DNA of 40,509 nt from an uncultured bacterium (GCA_937936675.1 CALDDL010000173.1:1-40509), one strand, 5' to 3'; counted from the stretch's first letter, positions 1 to 9,189 are shown. A program made the numbers and translations. The notes: a model not told the origin generated them from the letters alone.

Positions 1-1616
1 ATCAAGATATTGAACTAGCACGTGGTTATTTAGAAAATGCTCTGAAAGCACGTCCAAATAGTGTAGAAGCTCTTATCTCGATGGGTTCGCTAAAATTAAT
101 TGATCGGGATTATGATGCGGCACAGGAATATGCCAATAAGGCAAAAGAGATTGACCCAAATAACGAAGATGTGGGTAAGCTTCAATCCAATATCGATTGG
201 CAGAAGATGCGAGCAGAAGAGGAAAAGCTATATCAAATCTTAGAAGAAGGACGCGGTTATGTAATGAACGATGACTGCGCAGGTGCTTTGCCTTTTTATG
301 AAGAATATATGTCCAAAGCCGAGCCAAACGTTTTAGTCAATAAAGAATATGGAGACGTTCTCTTCTGCGCCAAACAATATAATGCTGCAATTGATCAGTA
401 TAATTTAGTCCTCTCTCAAACGGATGACTATGACGCGAAGATGCAAAGAGCTAAAGTTTATTTCGTTAAAGGGGATTCTCTTCTTGCGGTAAATGAATTT
501 AGGTCTTTAGTTATGGAAGATTCCGCCGATTTTGATGCTAATCTATATCTAGGCGATTCTTATGCAAAGATCGGCGAACCCGATTCTGCACGTGCAACCT
601 ATAATCACCTTCTTACATGGAACTTAGATTCTACTCAAATCAAACAAGTGGAAATGAGAAAGGGATGGCTGCCGATTACAGGACTTGCCGCTCTATTCGA
701 GACTTTCCCTAATTACGTCTCCTTAGCTCCATCAGGTGTTTACTATGCCGATAATCTTGGTTTTAGAATTGGCACTTTCGGCTCGAGATTAGAACTCGGT
801 CTTACAAGCTTTCTCTCTATTGGTGCTTCTTTCTATAAAACATATTTAAGGAGCAACTACGAATCTCTCAATGCCGATGTGATACAAACATTTTATGATA
901 ATGGAATTAATTTCGTGGGTAACCGCGATTTTACGACTTTCAAAGGGCATCTGTTTATTCGTCTTTCGAAATACTTAAATCTTGGCGTGGGTTCCGGTTC
1001 GGCTAATTCGAGCGGTGCTTTTATACGCAAAGAAACTGATGCCTTTATTCGCTTCGATAGACCTGATACTCTTAGTATTGTAGCGTTATATCAAAATTCC
1101 GATGCTTCACTTATTCTCTATTCTCCTTATTTAATTGATCTGCGTCTCTATGCTAAGATATATAAGTTAGAGGGCTACTATCAGCATTATAACGGACTTA
1201 AAATAATGAGTTCATTTAATTATTTATCCGTAACCGATGGCAACGAAGGAAATGATTTTTATCTCAGAATCGGAAAATATTTTTATAGATACTTAATTGT
1301 CGGCTATGAATATATGTACACTAATTACAAACTCAAGTCGCAATATTATTATTCACCGACAAATTTTGAAGCTCACAATTTGTGGGTGGAAAATGATTTA
1401 GAAAAAAATAAAGAATTGACAGTAACAATCGGCGGGAAACTCGGATATATACCTTTGAATGATTTCGTACTTTTCCAAGGATATCTGGATGTAAAATATC
1501 AGGTATATGAAAGATTAAATGTAGCCGGAAGAATAGCTGCCGGAAGTACATCCCGTGATGATTCGAGTTACCGATATTTCTCGGGACAAGTTGGTGCTTA
1601 CTGGTCAATCTTTTAA
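1..1616 (+). CDS. TPR protein with C-terminal outer-membrane beta-barrel (5' end missing)
   Basis: The frame is open from base 3 with no start, so the gene begins before the window. The visible N-terminal third consists of tetratricopeptide repeats, for example around residues Y-A-N-K-A-K-E-I-D-P-N and later D-S-A-R-A-T-Y-N. From about base 690 the protein switches to alternating hydrophobic and aromatic strands typical of an outer-membrane beta-barrel, and it ends in W-S-I-F with a terminal Phe, the usual barrel-assembly signal. The layout recalls BcsC/PgaA/YaiO-type proteins, in which periplasmic TPRs feed a barrel that exports or modifies a polysaccharide. That role is inference because the N-terminus and upstream genes are not visible. 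The next gene, a secreted M23 peptidase, starts 13 bp downstream and is probably in the same operon. Confidence 0.8.
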   Translation, partial: QDIELARGYLENALKARPNSVEALISMGSLKLIDRDYDAAQEYANKAKEIDPNNEDVGKLQSNIDWQKMRAEEEKLYQILEEGRGYVMNDDCAGALPFYEEYMSKAEPNVLVNKEYGDVLFCAKQYNAAIDQYNLVLSQTDDYDAKMQRAKVYFVKGDSLLAVNEFRSLVMEDSADFDANLYLGDSYAKIGEPDSARATYNHLLTWNLDSTQIKQVEMRKGWLPITGLAALFETFPNYVSLAPSGVYYADNLGFRIGTFGSRLELGLTSFLSIGASFYKTYLRSNYESLNADVIQTFYDNGINFVGNRDFTTFKGHLFIRLSKYLNLGVGSGSANSSGAFIRKETDAFIRFDRPDTLSIVALYQNSDASLILYSPYLIDLRLYAKIYKLEGYYQHYNGLKIMSSFNYLSVTDGNEGNDFYLRIGKYFYRYLIVGYEYMYTNYKLKSQYYYSPTNFEAHNLWVENDLEKNKELTVTIGGKLGYIPLNDFVLFQGYLDVKYQVYERLNVAGRIAAGSTSRDDSSYRYFSGQVGAYWSIF

Positions 1617-1629
1617 GAAAGAAAAAAAT

Positions 1630-2463
1630 ATGAAAAAATTATTCTTAATACTCCTCGTTTTATGGGGAACTAATCTATATGCTCAAAAAGTGGAACTCTA
1701 TGGCAATCCGCTCCCCGCATCTATTATGATCGGAAAAGCAGATAATATAAGATCGGTTACTTTAGATAAAAAAAATATTGTATTCGATAGTTCCGGCACT
1801 TTCATATTTGGTTTTGATCGAGATGCTAAAGGTACTCATACTCTAAAAGTAAAATTCAATTCGGGAAAAGAGTTCACAAAAAAATTAATACTCGAAAAAA
1901 GAAAATATGAAATTCAGCGACTTCGTATCGCATCAAAATACGTTAAGCCTCCCAAAAAAGAATTAGAGAGAATTGCAGAAGAAGCAAAAGAGATGAAACT
2001 TGCCCGGGCGAAAGTAGGAAAAATTGATGCTCCGCTTTATTCTGCCGGTTTTATTATTCCTGCCGAAGGTGATCTTTCATCTAATTTTGGCAGTCAAAGA
2101 ATTTTGAATGGAGTGAAAAAGAATCCGCATAATGGAATCGATATTGCTAATGTAGAGGGAACACCCGTTTATGCATTGAGCGATGGAGTGGTAATTGCCG
2201 CAAAAAATGATTTTTATTATAACGGTAATTTTATTCTTTTGGATCACGGACAGTCTTTAACGAGTATATACCTACATCTAAGCAAGCTAAATGTAGCAGA
2301 GGGTGAAACAGTAAAGAAAGGTGATAAGATAGGGGAAATCGGCACTACGGGCAGATCTACGGGTCCTCATCTTCATCTCGGGGTCCAATGGGGTAAAAAA
2401 AGAATCGACCCGAATTCACTATTTGATTTAAACAAAAAATTAGAGACTTTATTCACTCAATAG
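1630..2463 (+). CDS. Secreted M23-family metalloendopeptidase
   Basis: This is a predicted peptidoglycan hydrolase of the LytM/M23 class that cuts cross-link peptides in the periplasm. I chose the ATG at 1630 because it opens with a clean signal peptide (MKKLFLILLVLWGTNLYA, cleaved before QK); the longer open frame overlaps the upstream gene. A beta-rich domain and a Lys/Glu-rich helical linker (about residues 110-130) precede the catalytic domain. All zinc ligands are visible: H-N-G-I-D-I, and H-L-H-L-G near the C-terminus, so it should be an active enzyme rather than an EnvC/NlpD-like pseudo-enzyme. It follows the TPR/barrel gene closely, which suggests coupled expression. Substrate specificity cannot be read from the sequence. 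Confidence 0.88.
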   Translation: MKKLFLILLVLWGTNLYAQKVELYGNPLPASIMIGKADNIRSVTLDKKNIVFDSSGTFIFGFDRDAKGTHTLKVKFNSGKEFTKKLILEKRKYEIQRLRIASKYVKPPKKELERIAEEAKEMKLARAKVGKIDAPLYSAGFIIPAEGDLSSNFGSQRILNGVKKNPHNGIDIANVEGTPVYALSDGVVIAAKNDFYYNGNFILLDHGQSLTSIYLHLSKLNVAEGETVKKGDKIGEIGTTGRSTGPHLHLGVQWGKKRIDPNSLFDLNKKLETLFTQ

Positions 2464-2561
2464 CCCGAACATTCAACATTAATACCAATTAACTATTACT
2501 TGGAAATGTGAATATCTTCAGCCCCATTGATAGAGTATAGAATCAGCCTAGCTATTACCGG

Positions 2562-3785
2562 TTAATCCACAATCAGCTTATCCAAAACCTCGGTGGGGGA
2601 GAGGGCGGTATCATAAAAAGATAATATCTTCATCAGCACTTGATCAATGATTGAATCAGGGCAGGATGCTCCGCTTGTAATCGCAATTACTACTTTATCT
2701 TTCTTAGGCAGAAAGTCGATCGTCTCCACTTCACTTTTAATTGCCATATCGAAATGCATAATTTTATCTTCACTGATTTTATCGGCACCCGATATAAAAT
2801 AAGTTTTGAATCGATCTTCTAACAGCTCTGCAAGGTGAGATGTATTTGAACTATTATACCCCCCTACAACTATCGCCAGATCGGCTTGATATTCAATCAA
2901 TGAATTTGTCGCAGATTGATTATCATTCGTTGCATAGCAGAGCGTATCTCTAGTATCAGCAAAATGATCTTTGATATTTTCTTCGCCATATTTAGAGATC
3001 ATCGCATTTCGCAAAAGCTCCGCAATCTCTTCGGTCTCTGTGGCAAGCATAGTTGTTTGATTAACTACTCCGATTCTTTGCAAGTCTTCATGAGGATTGA
3101 AGCCCGGTGTATATTTTTTATCGAAGAATTGAAGAAACTCTTCCTTGGTTATTTCACAAAACATAAATTTAGTCAAGTAATCTGCTTCTTCGATATTTTT
3201 AATAATTAGCGAAGGACTGTTTTGAGCACTATGTGAAAAAGTGGCTCGTGTTTCTTCGTGCTTATATTTACCATGAATTATAATTGTATAATCTTTCTTG
3301 CTAAGAGCTTCTGCTCTATTCCATACTTTTTCTACGAAAGGGCATGTAGTATTATATTTTAATGTGTCAATCCCTTTTTCTTTAAGTATTTTTTCTATTT
3401 CGATAGTAGTTCCGAATGCCGGAATTATTACTATATCATCTTTAGTGATTTCAGACCAATCGATATATTGATTGCCATAGTTATCCATAATAAAACTAAT
3501 TCCGCGATCAATAAGGTCTTTATTGACCGCGGGATTATGAATCATTTCGCTTAATAGATAAATCTTTTTATCAGGATTTTCATTTACGGTTTTATAAGCA
3601 ATTTCAATAGCGTTTTCTACTCCGTAACAAAATCCAAAATGACGAGAAATAAGAAACTCCACGGGACCGAAATTAAGTCTCGTCGGAGAAAAATCTTTTT
3701 TGCGCGGATCCTCATTTCTTCTCATCTCTTTCAATCGAGAGATTATTGAACTTTTGTATTGTAACGGAATATCAAATTTTTTCAT
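2562..3785 (-). CDS. ispH: 4-hydroxy-3-methylbut-2-enyl diphosphate reductase
   Basis: IspH catalyses the last step of the MEP isoprenoid pathway, reducing HMBPP to IPP and DMAPP with a [4Fe-4S] cluster. The three cluster cysteines are visible at C53 (H-F-G-F-C-Y-G), C148 (N-T-T-C-P-F) and C283 (D-T-L-C-Y-A-T). The substrate-binding motifs V-N-Q-T-T-M, G-G-Y-N-S-S-N-T-S-H-L and S-G-A-S-C-P-D are also present. At 407 residues it is longer than the roughly 310-residue E. coli enzyme, with an N-terminal extension of about 45 residues and internal insertions, which resembles the cyanobacterial/plant-type long form. The start ATG shares its A with the stop of the upstream DUF2911 gene (TAATG), indicating translational coupling. 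Confidence 0.95.
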   Translation of the reverse strand: MKKFDIPLQYKSSIISRLKEMRRNEDPRKKDFSPTRLNFGPVEFLISRHFGFCYGVENAIEIAYKTVNENPDKKIYLLSEMIHNPAVNKDLIDRGISFIMDNYGNQYIDWSEITKDDIVIIPAFGTTIEIEKILKEKGIDTLKYNTTCPFVEKVWNRAEALSKKDYTIIIHGKYKHEETRATFSHSAQNSPSLIIKNIEEADYLTKFMFCEITKEEFLQFFDKKYTPGFNPHEDLQRIGVVNQTTMLATETEEIAELLRNAMISKYGEENIKDHFADTRDTLCYATNDNQSATNSLIEYQADLAIVVGGYNSSNTSHLAELLEDRFKTYFISGADKISEDKIMHFDMAIKSEVETIDFLPKKDKVVIAITSGASCPDSIIDQVLMKILSFYDTALSPTEVLDKLIVD

Positions 3786-4633
3786 TATAGTTTTGCTTTC
3801 ACTTGTTTTTCGAGTAGATCAATTCTTGATACAAAGAACTCATAATTTTTATCGTTTCTTCCGGCTTCTCTTGCAAGATCAAGTTCTTTTAAAGAATCGG
3901 TAAATTTATTTTGTTTAAATAAAACTTTCGCTTTAACGTAATGTGTAAGGTAGCTATTATTAGCACTTATAGCAGCATCAGCATATTTAGCAGCAGCTTC
4001 TAATTCAATGCCTTTATCTGCAAGATACTCTGCTGAAGTATTGAATGTCTTAAAATCCTCGGGTTTTGCTTTTCCGGTTGCTTCTTTAATTCTTTCCACT
4101 GCTTGCTTTACTACGTCCACATTTATCTTAAAGGACACTTTCACTCTTTCCCAATTAAAATTAAAAGTAGCACTGCTATCGCTTAAATCGGTAAATGAAA
4201 AAGTAAGCCATTCGGTAAAATCATCGGCTTCGGGATAAACAGTAAAGCGCATTAAGTCTTCTTCTTGTTTATAGTCATAAGCACCCCATTGTTTCCAAAC
4301 TTTATTTAGAATTACTGTTGTACTGTTATTAGGAATTGTAAAAAAGGAATATTTACCTGCGGGAACATTCTTATTATCGATAATTACATCGGTAGAAAAC
4401 TCAATTGTAGTGGCGTCATTAGCACCCGTACGCCAAACTTTATTAAGAGGAACGAGGTCGCCCCAAACTGTTCTCCCTTTGACTCCCGGTCTATAATACT
4501 CCACCGTTACATTGGTGTAACCGATCACTTGGCTTACCGTAGCTTTTGGACTTAATTTCGGTAATTCTACTTGAGCATAATTAACTGCCGTAACAAATAA
4601 AAATGAAATCAATAGTAGTTTTATATATCTCAT
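3785..4633 (-). CDS. DUF2911 domain protein, exported
   Basis: The first part matches the DUF2911 family, with motifs such as Q-V-I-G-Y-T-N-V-T-V-E-Y-Y-R-P-G-V-K-G-R and W-R-T-G-A-N-D-A-T. The last 80 residues look like a TPR-type helical tail. DUF2911 proteins are common in Bacteroidota and have no established function. The start was set at 4633, not the longer frame at 4669, because it follows a good Shine-Dalgarno (AAGGGG, about 8 nt upstream) and opens with a signal peptide ending in V-N-Y-A-Q. It sits upstream of ispH with a one-base stop/start overlap, so the two are probably cotranscribed. A functional link to isoprenoid synthesis is not implied by anything else. Confidence 0.85.
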   Translation of the reverse strand: MRYIKLLLISFLFVTAVNYAQVELPKLSPKATVSQVIGYTNVTVEYYRPGVKGRTVWGDLVPLNKVWRTGANDATTIEFSTDVIIDNKNVPAGKYSFFTIPNNSTTVILNKVWKQWGAYDYKQEEDLMRFTVYPEADDFTEWLTFSFTDLSDSSATFNFNWERVKVSFKINVDVVKQAVERIKEATGKAKPEDFKTFNTSAEYLADKGIELEAAAKYADAAISANNSYLTHYVKAKVLFKQNKFTDSLKELDLAREAGRNDKNYEFFVSRIDLLEKQVKAKL

Positions 4634-4699
4634 TCTAATTCCCCTTTTTATAAATAAACATTTACTCAATATAAAAAGTTCTCAATGGATTTAAAAGCG

Positions 4700-4842
4700 A
4701 AAAGGCGGAGTAATAAGAGCAGCCCAGCCGAGAACTGCTTCCTAAAATCCGCCTTTTATCAGAAACGTATCCCGTTTCTATTTAGAGGGTGCATTATAGT
4801 AATTACAAACATAATGCTAGATGATAAAGAACACGTAATTAC
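4700..4842. other. Structured non-coding stretch with nested inverted repeats
   Basis: This lies in the 314-bp gap between the DUF2911 start and the terminator of the thioester protein. A long stem pairs AAAGGCGGA at 4701-4709 with TCCGCCTTT at 4748-4756. Inside it AGCAG (about 4718) pairs with CTGCT (about 4735). A second hairpin, AGAAACG/CGTTTCT with a 5-nt loop, lies at 4761-4779. GCATTAT and ATAATGC (4791-4818) form a third, and the palindrome GTAATTAC occurs at 4799 and 4835. On the minus strand the first stem is followed by a T-rich run, so it may act as a terminator or be the end of a small RNA. I do not recognise a known riboswitch family. Confidence 0.45.
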
Positions 4843-4888
4843 TTATAAACTTAAATCGCTTTTTTAATACTTACTTCATAATTTCTAT

Positions 4889-4928
4889 AAAAACAAAAAA
4901 ATGAGTGCGGTTTTTAAGCCGCACTCAT
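4889..4928 (-). terminator. Intrinsic terminator of the thioester surface-protein gene
   Basis: A perfect 10-bp stem, ATGAGTGCGG paired with CCGCACTCAT across an 8-base loop, lies 20 bp downstream of the stop codon. On the minus strand it is followed by TTTTTTGTTTTT, the classic layout of a Rho-independent terminator. Confidence 0.88.
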
Positions 4929-4947
4929 ACTGAATTCTTAAATCTAA

Positions 4948-7900
4948 TTACTTCATCAATACCATTTTCTTCGACATATTTACATTATTACCGGTAAGAT
5001 TGTAAATATAGATACCGGAAGCTAAGCTGCGTGCATCAAAATTGAATTTGTGTACACCTGGTGTCAATTCGCCATTTAATAATGTTGTTACTTCCTGACC
5101 AAGTATGTTGAATATTCTTAATGAATATTTACCGCTTGCAGGGATAGAGAACTGAATTGTTGTTGTCGGATTAAATGGATTAGGATAATTCTGTTCTAGT
5201 GAGAATGTAGTAGGTAATTCTTCTACTTGCTCTGCATCGGTTGTTCCATTAGACATCTTGAATACTAAACCGTCTTTTGTACCTGCGAAAAGGTCGCCGT
5301 TATTTGTAGTAACTGAACTTACATTCTGTCCGCCCATACCTAAGCTAGTCCATGTAGCACCTAAATCGTTAGATACGAATACACCGTTTGTAAGTGAACT
5401 TGCATAAAGAACGTCTCCGGCTCCAACGGATACAGAGTAAACGAATTTCACATTAAGAGCTGTTACGTTATTCCAAGTAATACCGCCGTCATGAGAAGAA
5501 TAAAGACCGTTTCCATAAGTACCTGCGAATAATACGTCCGAAGATGTAGCAGCTAAAGACCATGCGAATTGATAGCATAGACTTAATTTAACCCATGTAT
5601 TTGTAGAAGCGTCTAATCTAAATACTCCGCCGCCGAATGTTGCTGCATAAATATGTTGTGATGTAGCTACTAAAGATTGAATTACGTTAAAGTAACCGAA
5701 ACCTTCATTCAACTGCATCCAAGTAGTACCGTTATCAGATGATTTATATACGCCTGATCCCCATGTACCTGCATAGATTGTTCCATTTGCTGCAACTGTT
5801 AATGAATGAACATCTATTCCTGCTAATCCGCTTAATACCCAAGTTGTACCGTTAAATTTGAATACACCCTGTTCGGTAGCTGCGAATAATGAACCGTTAT
5901 TTACTTTTAATGCCCATACTATTGCTACGTTCATATCTGAATTGATTCTTGTCCATGTAGTTCCATTATCGGTTGATTTATAAATCTTTCCGCCGAATGT
6001 ACCTGCATAGATAGTATTGCCATCGTAAGCCATTGCATAAATTATTTCGTTAGCGAAAGTACCAACTTGTTCCCAGCATCCGCCATTACCGGTATTTCCA
6101 CCTGTATTGCCGCCAGTGTTACCACCTGTATTGCCACCTGTATTGCCACCGGTATTTCCACCTGTACTTCCCGAAACTGCTCCAACTACCACCGTAACGC
6201 TTGAAGAGTTGTTACCAGAAACAGGATCGTTACCTAATGATGCACTAATGAAAGCTACATTTACGATATCTTTTGCTTGAGGAATGCTGCCGATAAATGA
6301 AGATAGGTTAAACTGGCCAATACCTGTAAGTGATTTACAAACCATTTGACCATTCTGAACACCTGATACGAAATCAACTGCTGCGAATGGAGCAAGTATT
6401 GAACCTCTTACATCGATTCCCTGAATTTTTAGAGTTGTTGCCTGTGGGAAATTGAATAATACGTTATTGCTGCTTGTACCTGTTACGGTTAAGCCGCCTG
6501 TCCAACTAACGTTTGTTCCATCAATATTGATTAATACTACCGAACCATTAGGAGCATTGACTTCAAAGTTATTAGCTGTCGATAATTCTGAACCGGCAAC
6601 CGAGAATACGTTTAAGAAAGGATCGTTACCGACTAATTTAAGTCCGCCCCATTCAAATGTCTTTGTTCCGTTTACAGGGTAAGCTGCTAATGTAGAAGAA
6701 AGATTTTCCAAGTATGATTTTGCTGCTGCGAAATCGATTGGATTATCTTGTCTAAGTGTTCCACCTGAAATACTTACAGAGAAGAAATTAGGAGCACTCA
6801 TATTTGTGCTGTTGCCATAAACTACGTTTCCGTTATATACTGCACCGCTTGTAAATGTAAGATTATTACCTACAACCAAAACGTCTCCGCTATTAGCAGG
6901 TAATTGATCGCCAACACTGTAACTTCCGAATGTTGCATTTCTACCTACGGCAACTTTACCTTGTGTATCCGATGAAGGCTGATTAGCATCTTCAATAACA
7001 AATAAGTTATAATCTTTTGCTAAACCAAGATCGAAATAGCTGGTATTTACAACGTCAACATCTACTTTTACAGTAATTGTTAGTTCGGCAGTTCCGCCAT
7101 TTGATAGTGTTCCAACTGTCCATAACCCTGTTGAATAATCGTAAGTCCCTTGAGTGGCTGTATTTGATAGATACTCTAAACCACCCGGAATAATATCCGT
7201 TACTGTTATTCCTGCTGCTGAAGCCGGACCGTTATTTTTTACTTTTACTGTATATGTGAAAATATCGCCATCATTTAATGATGTTTTGCTTGCTGTTTTT
7301 ATTACTTCAAGATCTGCATCTATTACAACAGGTGTAAGGAATAATCCTGCATCTACTGTTCTGATATTGTCATTCCAATTAATTGTATAACATTCTGTCT
7401 TGCCTGTGGTAACGTTAGCGTCTGAATCCTTTTCGTCATTGCTTCCTGCATCTTTTACTGTAAATTCATAACCTGCCGGAGCAACAAACTCTACTTTGTA
7501 GCTGCCCGGTAATAAATTACTGAATAGATATTTACCGTTAATATCAGTAGTTGTTGTAGCAACTACAGTATTTGTAGAGCAATCGTATAATTTTACTGTA
7601 ACGCCCTGAATACCTGATTCGTTATTATCTTGAATACCGTCTTTATCAGTATCGATCCATACATAATCGCCTAAAGATGCTTTCTGGAAATTCTGTCCGC
7701 ACTCTAAGAAGCCACGATCAACCGTTCCATTATCAAAATTTTCGTTGATGTTTGTAGCAGCATCATTTAATTGAGAGAAAGAATATCCGGTATTAACTCC
7801 GCTGATTGCTTTATTGGCAATTACTAAAAATTCATTCACTGTTTTGCCTGCTAATGGACCTGAAGCAATATATAGATCACCCATTGGAGTAGTGTTTGTT

Positions 7901-9135
7901 CCAAGTTTTCCTGCTGCGCTATAATTAACTGCCAAGGTAACAGCAACAACTTGAGAAACTAAAGTATTTTTTACTGTATTGCTGCCCGGATTAACCCAAT
8001 TTTGAGTTAATGCACCTGAAGTACCTGTATTAGGTAAGAAAGTTTTTACTGCTGATGCAGAGGTTAATTTAAGTGTATAACCATTACCAACGCCGGAATT
8101 TCCGACAGTTAAGCCTGAAGGGAATACCTGTGCAAAATATTGGTCTCTGATTTGACCCGGCTGGCTATTAGAAGGACTTCCCCATCCGCCGATTGTGAAT
8201 GTTGTATATCCATTTAAATCGCAAGAAGGAATCTGATACCAGTTTACGTTTAATTTAATTGATTTTGTGTCTGTTGTCGGAGTTGCGAGAACTAATTTTT
8301 GTTTTTTATTTGGAGAAGCTTTATGAACGTAACGTGTACCTTGAGGAATCTGAACTTGAGCAGTTGCCGTAACTTCTGCATTTCCTACGCCGCTATGAGA
8401 TAAAGTGATTAATTGTGAGCTGCCCGGAACGTTTGATAATACTGTTGTGTGGTTTAATGTTCCAAGGTTTGTAGTCAATGTAATTTCAACACCTGTTAAG
8501 TAATTGCCAAGTAGATCGAGTGCATAAGCATAAAAAGTAGCATTAACGCCTTGAGGAACTGAAATAGGAGATGGCATTAATATTAGTGTCTGGATAGGTG
8601 TTGCATTATTTAAGTGATTTGCTTCAACATCTGCTTGAATCTGTAATGCTCTTGCTTTAATAGTTGCATCCTGAACCGTATTAATATCCAAACCATCAGA
8701 ATAATGCCATATAGAAACCTGAACTGCTGCTGCTTCTTTAGCTTCGGTAGATAAAGCATTTGCATAAGGAAGTGGAATGTGTGGATAATAATGGTTTAAA
8801 ATGTAAGTGATTTGTGAAGGAGTAGTTCCTTCATCCCAATAATCTTCATTTGTAGCTAATGGATTGCCAATATCGATACAAAAGAATTTTTGGTTGTTTC
8901 CATTTAGAGTTCCATTGAATGTACCTGCATTTACATTTTGTACTGTCCCCGGATTAAGAGGATTGTCGAATTTTACTGATGTAACTTTATCAGTACCTGA
9001 AACACGCGCTATACTCGTGTAATCTGTAATTTTATTTACGTTTTTTAGTTGGGCAAGATTAAGAGAAGTGAATCCCAATACAAGTGCTATTGCTAAGGTG
9101 AGCACCCTTAAAATTGGTTTCGGCTGTTTACTCAT
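4948..9135 (-). CDS. Large secreted T9SS protein: thioester, SdrD-B, DUF11, choice-of-anchor A, beta-propeller
   Basis: A 1395-residue secreted, probably surface-attached protein. Domains in order: signal peptide (1-29); predicted thioester (TQXA-like) domain with C86 in F-F-C-I-D and Q139 in A-V-Q-V-S-I-W, the pair that forms the internal Cys-Gln bond; a Big/Ig-like region (about 185-265); a region of unknown type (300-480); SdrD B-like domain (about 487-600); DUF11 Ig-like repeat starting near 606; a choice-of-anchor A domain (about 698-955) that interrupts the DUF11 repeat; a GGNT linker (about 992-1016); a seven-blade BNR/Ycf48-like propeller with repeated I-Y-A-G-T and N-G-T-T-W; and a type IX sorting domain (last 85 residues, N-Y-P-N-P-F-N-P). 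The start is set by AAGGAG seven bases before the ATG. It is monocistronic, with its own sigma-54-type promoter and terminator. A role in covalent adhesion is inferred from the thioester family. Confidence 0.85.
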   Translation of the reverse strand: MSKQPKPILRVLTLAIALVLGFTSLNLAQLKNVNKITDYTSIARVSGTDKVTSVKFDNPLNPGTVQNVNAGTFNGTLNGNNQKFFCIDIGNPLATNEDYWDEGTTPSQITYILNHYYPHIPLPYANALSTEAKEAAAVQVSIWHYSDGLDINTVQDATIKARALQIQADVEANHLNNATPIQTLILMPSPISVPQGVNATFYAYALDLLGNYLTGVEITLTTNLGTLNHTTVLSNVPGSSQLITLSHSGVGNAEVTATAQVQIPQGTRYVHKASPNKKQKLVLATPTTDTKSIKLNVNWYQIPSCDLNGYTTFTIGGWGSPSNSQPGQIRDQYFAQVFPSGLTVGNSGVGNGYTLKLTSASAVKTFLPNTGTSGALTQNWVNPGSNTVKNTLVSQVVAVTLAVNYSAAGKLGTNTTPMGDLYIASGPLAGKTVNEFLVIANKAISGVNTGYSFSQLNDAATNINENFDNGTVDRGFLECGQNFQKASLGDYVWIDTDKDGIQDNNESGIQGVTVKLYDCSTNTVVATTTTDINGKYLFSNLLPGSYKVEFVAPAGYEFTVKDAGSNDEKDSDANVTTGKTECYTINWNDNIRTVDAGLFLTPVVIDADLEVIKTASKTSLNDGDIFTYTVKVKNNGPASAAGITVTDIIPGGLEYLSNTATQGTYDYSTGLWTVGTLSNGGTAELTITVKVDVDVVNTSYFDLGLAKDYNLFVIEDANQPSSDTQGKVAVGRNATFGSYSVGDQLPANSGDVLVVGNNLTFTSGAVYNGNVVYGNSTNMSAPNFFSVSISGGTLRQDNPIDFAAAKSYLENLSSTLAAYPVNGTKTFEWGGLKLVGNDPFLNVFSVAGSELSTANNFEVNAPNGSVVLINIDGTNVSWTGGLTVTGTSSNNVLFNFPQATTLKIQGIDVRGSILAPFAAVDFVSGVQNGQMVCKSLTGIGQFNLSSFIGSIPQAKDIVNVAFISASLGNDPVSGNNSSSVTVVVGAVSGSTGGNTGGNTGGNTGGNTGGNTGGNTGNGGCWEQVGTFANEIIYAMAYDGNTIYAGTFGGKIYKSTDNGTTWTRINSDMNVAIVWALKVNNGSLFAATEQGVFKFNGTTWVLSGLAGIDVHSLTVAANGTIYAGTWGSGVYKSSDNGTTWMQLNEGFGYFNVIQSLVATSQHIYAATFGGGVFRLDASTNTWVKLSLCYQFAWSLAATSSDVLFAGTYGNGLYSSHDGGITWNNVTALNVKFVYSVSVGAGDVLYASSLTNGVFVSNDLGATWTSLGMGGQNVSSVTTNNGDLFAGTKDGLVFKMSNGTTDAEQVEELPTTFSLEQNYPNPFNPTTTIQFSIPASGKYSLRIFNILGQEVTTLLNGELTPGVHKFNFDARSLASGIYIYNLTGNNVNMSKKMVLMK
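6091..6162 (-). repeat. 12-bp tandem repeat encoding GGNT linker
   Basis: Six consecutive 12-bp units encode G-G-N-T repeats that join the choice-of-anchor/DUF11 part of the surface protein to its beta-propeller. Units differ mainly at third codon positions. Unit number could vary by slippage without shifting the frame. Confidence 0.85.
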
Positions 9136-9173
9136 TTTGCTACTCCTTTGATTAAAGAATTTTCAAAAGGAAA

Positions 9174-9189
9174 TGCAAGTAAAGTGCCA
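9174..9189 (-). promoter_or_regulatory. Sigma-54 (-24/-12) promoter for the thioester surface protein
   Basis: Read on the minus strand the sequence is TGGCAC-TTTAC-TTGCA, which matches the consensus TGGCAC-N5-TTGCW at every fixed position with correct GG-to-GC spacing. The predicted transcription start is near 9163, about 28 nt before the ATG, leaving room for the AAGGAG ribosome site. Two NtrC-family activators encoded in this window could serve it. Confidence 0.82.

Noticed and set aside
766..781. TGGCAC inside the TPR/barrel gene
   Set aside because: No TTGC at the required distance and it lies in coding sequence.
4685..4867. 60-codon plus-strand open frame
   Set aside because: It runs through several inverted repeats, has no ribosome site and shows no protein-like pattern; better explained as structured non-coding DNA.
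6091..6162. CRISPR-like array
   Set aside because: The 12-bp units are contiguous, have no spacers and encode GGNT in frame.
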